Part shown: one piece after another, positions 14,861-21,599 of the stretch | How positions within the stretch are numbered: position 1 is the first letter of the stretch | How the letters are laid out: every line of letters begins with the position of its first letter | Virus record (IMG/VR): IMGVR_UViG_3300030012_000629 | Location: 1-29,762 of that record | DNA: 29,762 nucleotides | Direction: 5' to 3' (one strand) | Source: a virus | Translations under genes and position numbers: made by a program | The notes under the pieces: generated by a model | What the model was told of the DNA's origin: nothing | Seen by the model: the letters and a program-made list of their open reading frames with translations, nothing else | The model's database searches: none

Positions 14861-15507
14861 TACAAATAATAAATAAAGATTTTAGAGATTGTAAAATACC
14901 AAAAGGTTTGACTATTACAGATCCTCCTTACAATCAAGGTTATCATTACAACGGATATAAAGATAGAATCGTAGAAGATGATTATATAGATTTATTATCT
15001 AAAATACCCACTCCTTGTGTTATAATTCATTATCCTGAAGAAACAATAAATCTTTTACCTAAAGCGATAGGTGTAAAATGTGAACAAGTAGTATGTTGGG
15101 TTTACAATAGTAACACAGGTAAGCAAAGTAGATTAATAAGTTGGTGGGGATGCAAACCTGACTTTAGAAAAGTAAGACAACCTTATAAAAACTTAAACGA
15201 TAAACGAATACAAAAAAGAATAGCAGAGGGTAAGACAGGTGCAAAGATTTATGATTGGTGGAATATAAATCAAGTAAAAAATGTTAGTAAGGAAAAAACA
15301 GAACACCCTTGTCAGATACCTGAAGAAGTAATTGGCAAAATAATAAAAACTACAGCAGAAGAAAATCAAACAATAATTGATGTATTTGCAGGAAGTGGCA
15401 CAACAAGCAAAGTAGCTTATGATTTAGGTTATGATACTATAAGTTATGAGGTAGATAAAAAATATTGTGATATAATTAATAAAAGAATTTATGAGAGAGG
15501 CAAATAA
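14857..15507 (+). CDS. DNA methyltransferase (DPPY, N6-adenine/N4-cytosine type)
   Basis: 216 residues from GTG 14857, overlapping the exonuclease-remnant TGA. 'ITDPPYNQGYHY' (DPPY 22-25) precedes 'DVFAGSGTTSKVAYDLGYD' (177-183), giving the beta-class order, with 'EHPCQIPEEVIGKII' as the usual pre-motif-I helix. Reaction: SAM-dependent exocyclic amino methylation of A or C. No endonuclease partner is next to it, so it is an orphan, probably protecting against host restriction. No PC/ENV motifs of C5-methyltransferases are present. It arrived on a foreign segment flanked by two gene remnants. Confidence 0.82.
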   Translation: MIQIINKDFRDCKIPKGLTITDPPYNQGYHYNGYKDRIVEDDYIDLLSKIPTPCVIIHYPEETINLLPKAIGVKCEQVVCWVYNSNTGKQSRLISWWGCKPDFRKVRQPYKNLNDKRIQKRIAEGKTGAKIYDWWNINQVKNVSKEKTEHPCQIPEEVIGKIIKTTAEENQTIIDVFAGSGTTSKVAYDLGYDTISYEVDKKYCDIINKRIYERGK

Positions 15508-15592
15508 AATAGCAAAACATATTATAGATATATCAGGCATTGATGTATTTAAAAACACAAGAAAAAGAAAATATATTGAGGATGAAGAATAA
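15491..15592 (+). pseudogene. Remnant of a second DnaA-like gene (first ~30 codons)
   Basis: The ATG overlaps the methyltransferase end by 17 bases. The 33-residue frame contains 'DISGIDVFKNTRKRKYIE', which matches 'DLSGVDIFEESRSRKHTE' of the intact gene just downstream (8 of 16 identical from the shared SG), then stops after 'DEE'. It is the head of a homologous gene cut at about 15580, where the resident gene's own ATG takes over. It marks the right boundary of the imported methyltransferase segment. Confidence 0.7.
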
Positions 15593-16004
15593 AGAAATAA
15601 AAGACATAGTACAACTATTAAAAGATTTATCTGGGGTGGATATATTTGAAGAAAGCAGAAGCAGAAAACATACAGAGCCTAGATCTTTGTTTAATTTTAT
15701 ATTAAGGAATCATTATAATTTTACTTTATATGACATTAAAGATTTCTATAAAAGTATGGGTAAAAGTTATGATCACGCAACAGCTTTACATAGTTTAAAA
15801 AACTTTGAGGTATATAGAAAGTATAATAAAAAGTTAGATGAATGGTTTGATATTTTTAAGCAAAGATATACTGATGATGAATTAAAAAGATTAAAAAGAG
15901 AAACAATAAAACATAAGATAGATTACATTAGTGATGATTATGTAAATAGAATTTATAGGATAGTAAACCAGTTGCCTATTGAAAATTTAAATAAAAAAAA
16001 TTAA
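15582..16004 (+). CDS. DnaA domain IV-like DNA-binding protein
   Basis: 140 residues from ATG 15582 (MKNKEIKDIV). A longer reading from 15540 would begin with codons belonging to the remnant, so it is rejected. 'RSRKHTEPRSLFNFILRNHY', 'LYDIKDFYKSMGKSYDHATALHSLKNF' (shown by its ends) fits the DnaA C-terminal helix-turn-helix: basic start, 'xxRxxxxYxLR', then 'xxDHxTxLHxxxxx'. The AAA+ domain is absent. Inferred role: binding a phage origin or acting as a regulator. It stands next to a leader element and before the ParB-like gene. Confidence 0.6.
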   Translation: MKNKEIKDIVQLLKDLSGVDIFEESRSRKHTEPRSLFNFILRNHYNFTLYDIKDFYKSMGKSYDHATALHSLKNFEVYRKYNKKLDEWFDIFKQRYTDDELKRLKRETIKHKIDYISDDYVNRIYRIVNQLPIENLNKKN

Positions 16005-16025
16005 ATTAATTTATATATAAATATG
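16003..16025 (+). promoter_or_regulatory. Leader element TTTATATA-N5-ATGAAA before the ParB-like gene
   Basis: TTTATATA at 16010-16017 lies exactly five bases before ATG 16023, which is followed by AAA. The same octamer and spacing precede 19732, 26768 and 27564. The position is too close to the start for an ordinary sigma promoter with a leader, so either the transcript is leaderless or this is a translation element. It opens the block from ParB-like to terminase. Confidence 0.5.
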
Positions 16026-16604
16026 AAACCTATTAAAATAAATATAGATAAAATAAAAAACAACCCTGAAAATCCTAGGGTTATAAAAGATTATAAATTT
16101 AACAAACTTGTAAAAAGCATTAAGGATTTTCCAGAAATGATGCAGTTGCGACCAATTGTTGTGGATGAGAATAATATTATACTGGGTGGCAATATGCGTT
16201 ATAAGGCTGCAGTACAGGCAGGTTTAAAAAATGTTTATGTAATACAGGCAGATGATTTATCAGAAAAGCAAAAAAAAGAATTTGTTATTAAAGATAACAG
16301 TAGCTTTGGAGAATGGGACTGGGATGTATTGGCAAACGAATGGGAGTTAAATGAATTAAAGGAATGGGGATTAGATCTTCCTAGAATATATTTTGATGAG
16401 GACGAGGAGCCTGAACTTGACAAAGATATATTCGACCAGGAATTAGATACCTATATAAACGCAAAGGTTAAACAGATAACTTTATATTTTAATGCAGATG
16501 AGTATGAAAAAGCAGTTAAAGATTTAGAAACAATAAGGCAAAAGGAAAGCCTTACGGACAACACACAGGCATTTAAATTTTTAATTAATAAATATGGATT
16601 ATAA
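16023..16604 (+). CDS. ParB/Srx-fold protein of the base-modification cassette
   Basis: 193 residues. The ParB N-terminal fold is clear: 'NPENPRVIKDYKFNKLVKSI', 'LRPIVVDENNIILGGNMRYKA' (the GGNMR loop corresponds to the GE(R)R-type nucleotide/catalytic loop), and 'KEFVIKDNSSFGEWDWDVLANEW'. The C-terminal part ('KQITLYFNADEYEKAVKDLE') looks like a separate small domain. Known: ParB-fold proteins in phages include nucleases and CTP- or DNA-binding regulators. Next to a TET/JBP enzyme and its glycosyltransferase, it may nick DNA or guide modification; that is inference. It overlaps the glycosyltransferase by 11 bases. Confidence 0.75.
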   Translation: MKPIKINIDKIKNNPENPRVIKDYKFNKLVKSIKDFPEMMQLRPIVVDENNIILGGNMRYKAAVQAGLKNVYVIQADDLSEKQKKEFVIKDNSSFGEWDWDVLANEWELNELKEWGLDLPRIYFDEDEEPELDKDIFDQELDTYINAKVKQITLYFNADEYEKAVKDLETIRQKESLTDNTQAFKFLINKYGL

Positions 16605-17337
16605 AATCGCAATACCATCATATAAGCGACCAGAAACAATAAAAAAGAAAACATTAAAGCTATTATCTGATTATAATATCAGCAAAAATCTAATTACAAT
16701 TTTTGTAGCAGATAAAGAAGAAGAAAAAACATATAAAGAAAGCCTTGAGGAAGATTATAAAATTGTTGTAGGTGTGCCCACTATTGGCAAACAAAGAAAC
16801 TTTATTGAGAAGTATTATCAAGAGGGAACAAGGCTGATGATGTTTGATGATGATATAGAAAAGGTGCAAAGAAAAAAAAAGAATAAGTTAATAGATGTTG
16901 AGGATTTAGAAAAAGAAGTATTTTATAAAGGATTTAATGCTTGTGAGCAAATCAATGCTAAAACCTTTGGTATTTATGCAGCAGGTAATCCCTATTTTAT
17001 GAAGAATAGAATATACACTAAGCTGTGTTATATTATTGCTTCAATGTTTGGTGTTATTGTAGATCACGATAAATTTTTAGATCGTGTTACAAATCACGGA
17101 GAAGATTATGAATACAGCATTAGGCAATACATAAAAAATAAAAGGCTTGTAAGATTAGATTACTTAACAGTTAAATCAAATTATTACAAAGAAGAAGGAG
17201 GGCTACAAGAGATTAGAACAAAACAATATGTATATGATTCTATATATCAAATACAAAGTATGTTCCCTGAATTTTGTAAAATGTATATTAGAAAAACAAC
17301 AGGTAATGCTGAATTAAGATTAAAAGATATGCGATGA
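16594..17337 (+). CDS. TET-associated GT-A glycosyltransferase (TAGT-like)
   Basis: 247 residues. The start 'YKIAIPSYKRPETIKKKTL' and 'GVPTIGKQRNFIEKYY' are GT-A nucleotide-sugar binding segments; 'LMMFDDDIEK' (D85-D87) is the DXD metal site; 'NHGEDYEYSIRQ' (168-178) supplies the ED acceptor-side motif. The whole pattern fits the glycosyltransferases that accompany phage TET/JBP oxygenases. Expected reaction: transfer of a sugar to a hydroxymethylated base in DNA. The stop overlaps the oxygenase start (ATGA), indicating coupled translation. Sugar donor unknown. Confidence 0.78.
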   Translation: MDYKIAIPSYKRPETIKKKTLKLLSDYNISKNLITIFVADKEEEKTYKESLEEDYKIVVGVPTIGKQRNFIEKYYQEGTRLMMFDDDIEKVQRKKKNKLIDVEDLEKEVFYKGFNACEQINAKTFGIYAAGNPYFMKNRIYTKLCYIIASMFGVIVDHDKFLDRVTNHGEDYEYSIRQYIKNKRLVRLDYLTVKSNYYKEEGGLQEIRTKQYVYDSIYQIQSMFPEFCKMYIRKTTGNAELRLKDMR

Positions 17338-18224
17338 AAAGAATAGATGTAGATAGAAAACCGATTGACAAAAAAGATTACATAAGAAGAACAGCGATGT
17401 TATCAGATGTAAGCAGACATATTAAAGATGATGTAATCATATATCACAACGATAAACCTATTTTGCTTTACAGAATTTTGCCAAAGAAACCAAATGATGT
17501 AAGATGGGCTGTCAAGAATATTAAATACGGAACAGGAAAAAGAACACACGGATTAGTCAACACAAGTGCAGTATTTGGCTACAACCCAAGACAAGAAAAC
17601 AAACACGATTATTGTAGTGCAAGTGCAATGGGTACTTCGCATCCTAAACAACATTATGTTATCAGCAGATTTGCAGAAGAAGTATCAAAATATTATCACG
17701 AGTTTTTTCCTGATACATATTACGAACACAAAAATAAATTAAAAGATAAAGTAAAAGATCAATGGGTAATTAAAAACAGTGTATTTACTAGTGGTATAGT
17801 AAACAAAAATAATCAACTGAAATATCATTATGATTCAGGTAACTTTAAAAATGTTTACAGCAATATGGTTGTGTTTAAAGGAGATGTGCAAGGTGGACAT
17901 TTGGTTATACCAGAACTAGACATATCATTAGAGGTGGCAGATAATTCATTAACAATATTTGATGGACAAGATTTACTACACGGAGTTAGCCCTATTGAAT
18001 ATAAAAACAATAAGGCTTATAGGTATAGTGTTGTTTATTATTCACTAGAAAGAATGTGGCAATGCAACACAATAGAAGAAGAGATTGACCGAATAAGAGA
18101 AAAGAAAATGGTGCGTGAAGCTAATCGATTAGATCCTGATCATTTAGATTCATTACGACAAAGAAAAAAAGAAGCAAAAGATTATAAAGATAGTATTGAA
18201 AATGAACAAAACCGAACAGCATAA
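17334..18224 (+). CDS. TET/JBP-family 2-oxoglutarate/Fe(II) DNA base dioxygenase
   Basis: 296 residues. 'LKYHYDSGNF' gives the H-x-D iron pair (H165, D167), 'GQDLLHGVSP' the distal iron ligand (H216), and 'AYRYSVVYYSLERMW' the 2-oxoglutarate-binding Arg (R230). 'KGDVQGGHLVIPELD' and 'DNSLTIFDGQ' are core double-stranded beta-helix strands typical of phage TETs; 'GKRTHGLVNTSAVFGYNPR' (68-86) matches their N-terminal element. Reaction: hydroxylation of 5-methylcytosine, or of thymine in JBP-type enzymes. The C-terminal ~50 residues are a charged helix. The end overlaps the terminase small-subunit start, placing modification just before packaging. Confidence 0.85.
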   Translation: MKRIDVDRKPIDKKDYIRRTAMLSDVSRHIKDDVIIYHNDKPILLYRILPKKPNDVRWAVKNIKYGTGKRTHGLVNTSAVFGYNPRQENKHDYCSASAMGTSHPKQHYVISRFAEEVSKYYHEFFPDTYYEHKNKLKDKVKDQWVIKNSVFTSGIVNKNNQLKYHYDSGNFKNVYSNMVVFKGDVQGGHLVIPELDISLEVADNSLTIFDGQDLLHGVSPIEYKNNKAYRYSVVYYSLERMWQCNTIEEEIDRIREKKMVREANRLDPDHLDSLRQRKKEAKDYKDSIENEQNRTA

Positions 18225-18570
18225 AAAAGCATTATTAGATGCATTGGAAAAATCTCTGGGAGTTGTTACAACTGCTTGTAAGAAAGTAGGAATAGGAAGA
18301 ACTACTTATTATGATTGGTATAACACAGATCCAGAGTTTAAAAAACAAGTAGATGATTTACAGAATGTTGCTTTAGATTTTGCTGAATCACAATTACACA
18401 GACAAATAGCAGAGAACTCAACAAGTGCAACTATATTTTATTTGAAAACAAAAGGAAAGAAAAGAGGATATGTAGAAAGACAGGAGATAACAGGTGCTGA
18501 TGGAATGCCTAACAATTTTCAAGTAGAGATAATTGATAAGACAGAAGATACAGACAAACAAAGTTTATAA
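18202..18570 (+). CDS. terS: Terminase small subunit (HTH type)
   Basis: 122 residues from ATG 18202; a TTG six bases upstream is possible but weaker. 'SLGVVTTACKKVGIGRTTYYDWYNTDPEFKKQV' (described by its ends) is a helix-turn-helix of the phBC6A51-like class, followed by 'LDFAESQLHRQIAENSTSATIFYLKTKGKKRGY', a very common terminase small-subunit signature. Role: recognises the packaging site and loads the large subunit. It overlaps the TET-like gene by 23 bases and the large subunit by 38. Confidence 0.85.
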   Translation: MNKTEQHKKALLDALEKSLGVVTTACKKVGIGRTTYYDWYNTDPEFKKQVDDLQNVALDFAESQLHRQIAENSTSATIFYLKTKGKKRGYVERQEITGADGMPNNFQVEIIDKTEDTDKQSL

Positions 18571-19696
18571 ACACCTAGTAAACAGCAACAAAAAAATAGT
18601 TGTAGAACAGGGTGGAACAAGATCTGGTAAAACATATAATATATTGTTATGGATTATCTTGCAATATTGTGCTAGTAATCAGAACAAAACAATAACAATC
18701 TGCAGAAAAGCATTTCCTAGTTTAAGAGCATCCGTAATGCGTGACTTCTTAGACATACTTCGCAAACTTAATATATATCAAGAAGAGAATCATAATAAAT
18801 CTAATAGTGAATACAAGCTGTTTAATAATCTTGTAGAGTTTATTAGCCTGGATATGCCACAAAAGGTTAGGGGTAGGAAAAGAAATCTATTATTCATTAA
18901 TGAAGCCAACGAACTAAATTGGGAAGATTGGCAGCAACTTATATTTAGAACAGATGGAAAGATAATAATTGACTATAATCCAAGTGATGAATACCATTGG
19001 ATATACGACAAAGTAATACCTAGAGAAGATTGTGATTTCTTCAGAACAACTTATTTAGATAATCCCTTTTTAGAACAAAGCATTAAATCAGAGATAGAAA
19101 GATTAAAAGAAACAGATGAACAATACTGGCAGATATATGGATTAGGTTTAAAAGGTATAAGCAAAGCAACTATATTTAATTATTATGAATGCTCACAAAT
19201 ACCAGAAGATGCTAAGTTTATAGCCTATGGTGCAGATGCAGGATACTCTAATGATCCCTCTACACTTGTAAGTGTCTATAGTTTAGATTATAATCTTTAT
19301 ATTAAAGAACATTTATACAGAACACAAATGACCACTAAAGATCTACACAACACATTTAAAGAAGTAGGGGTTGCAAGAAATCAGTTGTATATGGATAGTA
19401 GTGAGCCTAGATTAATAGAAGAGTTAAGAAGAATGGGTTGGAATATAAGACCAAGCTTAAAGGGTAGGGATAGTATAAATGCAGGTATTGATCTATTAAA
19501 GAGATATAAACTATTTATAACAACAACAAGCAACAATGCAATTCAGGAGTTTAGAAATTATAAATGGAAAGAGGACAAGAGTGGAAAGCTAACAAATATT
19601 CCAGAAGATAAGAACAATCACATAATAGACGCTGTAAGATATGCGACTTATAGTATATTAAGCAGACCTAACTTTGGAAGATATACAATTAATTAG
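18533..19696 (+). CDS. terL: Terminase large subunit
   Basis: 387 residues. TTG 18533 is the best start, since no ATG or GTG occurs in frame before Walker A. ATPase: 'GGTRSGKT' (27-34), 'LLFINEANEL' (119-128, catalytic E124). Nuclease (RNase H fold): 'YGADAGYSNDPST' (D235), 'LYMDSSEPRLIEEL' (D288), 'NHIIDAVRYATYSIL' (D366). This is the PBSX/Terminase_3-like type. It pumps DNA into the prohead and cuts concatemers. It ends the block that began at the ParB-like gene; unusually, no portal gene follows. Confidence 0.93.
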   Translation: MIRQKIQTNKVYKHLVNSNKKIVVEQGGTRSGKTYNILLWIILQYCASNQNKTITICRKAFPSLRASVMRDFLDILRKLNIYQEENHNKSNSEYKLFNNLVEFISLDMPQKVRGRKRNLLFINEANELNWEDWQQLIFRTDGKIIIDYNPSDEYHWIYDKVIPREDCDFFRTTYLDNPFLEQSIKSEIERLKETDEQYWQIYGLGLKGISKATIFNYYECSQIPEDAKFIAYGADAGYSNDPSTLVSVYSLDYNLYIKEHLYRTQMTTKDLHNTFKEVGVARNQLYMDSSEPRLIEELRRMGWNIRPSLKGRDSINAGIDLLKRYKLFITTTSNNAIQEFRNYKWKEDKSGKLTNIPEDKNNHIIDAVRYATYSILSRPNFGRYTIN

Positions 19697-19711
19697 TAAC
19701 AAAAATAATTT

Positions 19712-19734
19712 AAAAAAGTTTATATATTAATATG
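19712..19734 (+). promoter_or_regulatory. Leader element TTTATATA-N5-ATGAAA before the tail gene block
   Basis: TTTATATA at 19719-19726, five bases before ATG 19732, preceded by an A-rich stretch. Same layout as the elements at 16010, 26755 and 27551. It occupies the only gap (35 bases) between terminase and the tail genes. Confidence 0.5.
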
Positions 19735-20376
19735 AAAACTAGCATAACAGTACCGACAAGATTAAATGACATAACCTTAGGGCAATATAAGAAGTTTATG
19801 CAACTGGGTGAATTAGATGATACAAAGCTACAAATTGAAACAATAAAGATATTCTGCAACATACCTTATACAAGTGTAATGCGAATGAGGGCTAGTGATA
19901 TATCTAACATAACTGCTCAGATATTTGAGATACTAGAAACAAAGCAGACACTAATAAATAAATTTAAATTAGATGGGATTGAATATGGGTTTATACCTAA
20001 TCTTGATGATATGACTTTTGGTGAGTATGTAGATCTGGATACTTACATAGGGAAGTGGGATGATATTGAAAAGGCTATGGCTGTATTATATAGACCCATT
20101 ACATTAAAGAAAGGTGATAAATATATCATAGAAGATTATCAGCCTGGTAACTTTGAGATATATAATTATATGCCTTTAGACGTAGTGTTTAGTTCGATTG
20201 TTTTTTTTTACAATTTAGGGATAGACTTATGCAAAGTTATGACCAACTATATTCAGAAAGTGGACAAGGACAACTCGATGGAGCAACAAATTTTACTCGC
20301 AAATATGGATGGTATAACTCCATTTATGCACTCGCTAAAGGAGACATTACAAGATTTGAAAATATCACTAAATTAA
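19732..20376 (+). CDS. Probable tail assembly chaperone (short form)
   Basis: 214 residues. 'LNDITLGQYKKFMQLGE', 'NLDDMTFGEYVDLDTYIGKWDDIEKAM', 'VLYRPITLKKGDKYIIEDY' and 'MPLDVVFSSIVFFYNLG' form a helical protein I recall in flavobacterial phages, usually paired with a short second frame. Two facts support tail assembly chaperone (lambda G/GT-like): a T9 run at codons 157-160 and an overlapping -1 frame that continues for 84 codons. It lies upstream of tail completion and tape-measure genes. The family assignment is by architecture, not by a known domain. Confidence 0.55.
   Translation: MKTSITVPTRLNDITLGQYKKFMQLGELDDTKLQIETIKIFCNIPYTSVMRMRASDISNITAQIFEILETKQTLINKFKLDGIEYGFIPNLDDMTFGEYVDLDTYIGKWDDIEKAMAVLYRPITLKKGDKYIIEDYQPGNFEIYNYMPLDVVFSSIVFFYNLGIDLCKVMTNYIQKVDKDNSMEQQILLANMDGITPFMHSLKETLQDLKISLN
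20200..20210 (+). promoter_or_regulatory. T9 slippery tract, candidate -1 programmed frameshift
   Basis: Nine T in a row (20201-20209), read GTT TTT TTT TAC in the zero frame. Slipping back one base gives TTA CAA TTT AGG GAT..., open through ATG 20229 to the TGA at 20460-20462. The fusion would be about 243 residues. No downstream pseudoknot was identified by eye. Confidence 0.5.
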
Positions 20377-20462
20377 ATATACACAAATGTTTATACTATC
20401 TCACATTTGAAAAAGAGAAACAAGAGATAGAGCAAAGATTAATAAAAAAAAGTTTTAAATGA
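20229..20462 (+). CDS. Tail assembly chaperone second frame / overlapping small protein
   Basis: 77 residues if started at ATG 20229 (MQSYDQLYSES...), or the C-terminal part of a frameshift fusion. 'FTRKYGWYNSIYALAKGDITRFENITKLNIHKCLYYLTFEKEK' (given by its ends) is the conserved-looking core; 'KxGWYxSIYxLAxGDxxxFxxITxxxxxxCLxYLxFEKxK' is a pattern I recall as a phage tail protein. The first 148 bases also encode the end of the upstream protein in another frame, so this DNA is doubly coding. Stop overlaps the next ATG. Confidence 0.6.
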   Translation: MQSYDQLYSESGQGQLDGATNFTRKYGWYNSIYALAKGDITRFENITKLNIHKCLYYLTFEKEKQEIEQRLIKKSFK

Positions 20463-20584
20463 TTGATACAATTAAGCACCTATTAGGATTATGTGGTGAG
20501 CCTCACCTAAATATATATTCTATAATCCTATTAATTATATTATTTAGAATAGCAGTATATAATAACAAAACATATAAAAGATGA
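20459..20584 (+). CDS. Small membrane protein with CGEPH motif
   Basis: 41 residues: 'MIDTIKHLLGLCGEPHLN', then a hydrophobic helix (IYSIILLIILFRIAVY, ~20-35) and a basic tail. It overlaps both neighbours by four bases (ATGA). The 'GxCGExHxN' start with one membrane helix is, from memory, a recurrent mini-protein in the tail region of flavobacterial phages. Function unknown. Confidence 0.6.
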   Translation: MIDTIKHLLGLCGEPHLNIYSIILLIILFRIAVYNNKTYKR

Positions 20585-21051
20585 GCCATAAAGGTATAAG
20601 AGGTTTTTATTTAGTATTAACTAAAATAGAAGAGCAGTTATTATCGGATGTTAATTGTAACACAGTAACCACAGGAGATATTACAGATGTAGATCTAAAC
20701 AAGCAAACTATATTTCCGTTAGCACATATTATTATAAATACTGTATCACAGGAAGATCAAGTGTTAAGATTTAATGTAACAATACTTACAATGGATATTG
20801 TTGATGAAAGTAAAGCAGAGGGTGCAGATAAGTTTGTAGGCAACAATAATGAACACGATATATTAAACACACAGCTAGGTGTAGTAAATAAATTGATAGG
20901 TGTATTAAGGGGTGGAACATTACATACTGATTTATATCAATTAGATGGCATAGCAACTTGTGAGCCCTTTTATGAAAGGTTTGAAAATAGGTTAGCAGGA
21001 TGGGCAAGTAGCTTTGATATATTAATACACAATGATATTACGATATGTTAA
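20581..21051 (+). CDS. Putative tail terminator/completion protein
   Basis: 156 residues of alternating strands and helices: 'GFYLVLTKIEEQLLSDVN', 'FPLAHIIINTVSQEDQVLRFNVTILTMDIVD', 'NNNEHDILNTQLGVVNKLIGVL', 'EPFYERFENRLAGWASSFDI' (segments quoted in short form). The early helix, central strands with 'VTILTMDIVD' and late 'GW...FDI' resemble the small alpha/beta tail terminator proteins that cap the tail tube. Position beside an HK97 gp10-like gene supports this. It overlaps the next gene by seven bases. No sequence family was recognised with certainty. Confidence 0.5.
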   Translation: MSHKGIRGFYLVLTKIEEQLLSDVNCNTVTTGDITDVDLNKQTIFPLAHIIINTVSQEDQVLRFNVTILTMDIVDESKAEGADKFVGNNNEHDILNTQLGVVNKLIGVLRGGTLHTDLYQLDGIATCEPFYERFENRLAGWASSFDILIHNDITIC

Positions 21052-21599
21052 AAGATCCTAAAGAATTAAAAAAGATTCTAAATGGTTATGCTAAGTTTTT
21101 AGTTAATCAAAGCAAGGCAAACTTGAAAGAGGATGGGAGAATAGTGTCTGGTGCACTTTATAACAGTATTAAGAAAGAAGTAAAAACAGGGGTAGGTAGT
21201 TTTGATCTGAGCATATTCGCAAAGGACTATGCTAAGTTTATAGATCAAGGGGTGCAAGGAACTGGGAGTGGCAACAAAGCACCCAACAGCCCATATAGAT
21301 TTGGATCAGGCACAGGAAGAAAAGGTGGACTAACAGAGGGTATAGAGAAATGGATAAAGCGAAGAGGTATAAAAGGCAGAGATAAAAACACAGGTAGGTT
21401 TATCACACAAAAATCATTACAACATTTAATAGTCAGAAGTATTTGGTTTAGAGGTATTGCGCCCAGTATGTTTTTAACAAAGGCTTTAAACCAAGTTATG
21501 AAGTATTTACCAGATGATATACTAAAAGCGTATGCAATAGATCTAGAAGGACAGATATATGATGATATTAAAAACCAAGAAATAAATTTAAATGGCTAA
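21045..21599 (+). CDS. HK97 gp10-like head-tail/tail completion protein
   Basis: 184 residues. 'SGALYNSIKKEVKTG', 'LSIFAKDYAKFIDQGVQGTG' and 'APSMFLTKALNQVMKYLPDDI' reproduce the HK97 gp10 pattern (S-x-L-xxSI, 'YAxFxxxGT'-like segment, then a C-terminal helix after 'xPxxFL'). A 'RGIKGRDKNTGRFITQKSLQ' insert is present. Known role: completes the neck and joins tail to capsid. Overlaps both neighbours. Confidence 0.7.
   Translation: MLKDPKELKKILNGYAKFLVNQSKANLKEDGRIVSGALYNSIKKEVKTGVGSFDLSIFAKDYAKFIDQGVQGTGSGNKAPNSPYRFGSGTGRKGGLTEGIEKWIKRRGIKGRDKNTGRFITQKSLQHLIVRSIWFRGIAPSMFLTKALNQVMKYLPDDILKAYAIDLEGQIYDDIKNQEINLNG

Noticed and set aside
14857-15507. Methyltransferase as the 5mC producer for the TET-like enzyme
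   Set aside because: It has DPPY and FAGSGTT in the order of amino-methyltransferases and lacks the PC and ENV motifs of C5-methyltransferases.
15540-15581. N-terminal extension of the DnaA-like protein
   Set aside because: These codons overlap the remnant of the second DnaA-like gene in another frame; the conserved-looking sequence begins at ATG 15582.
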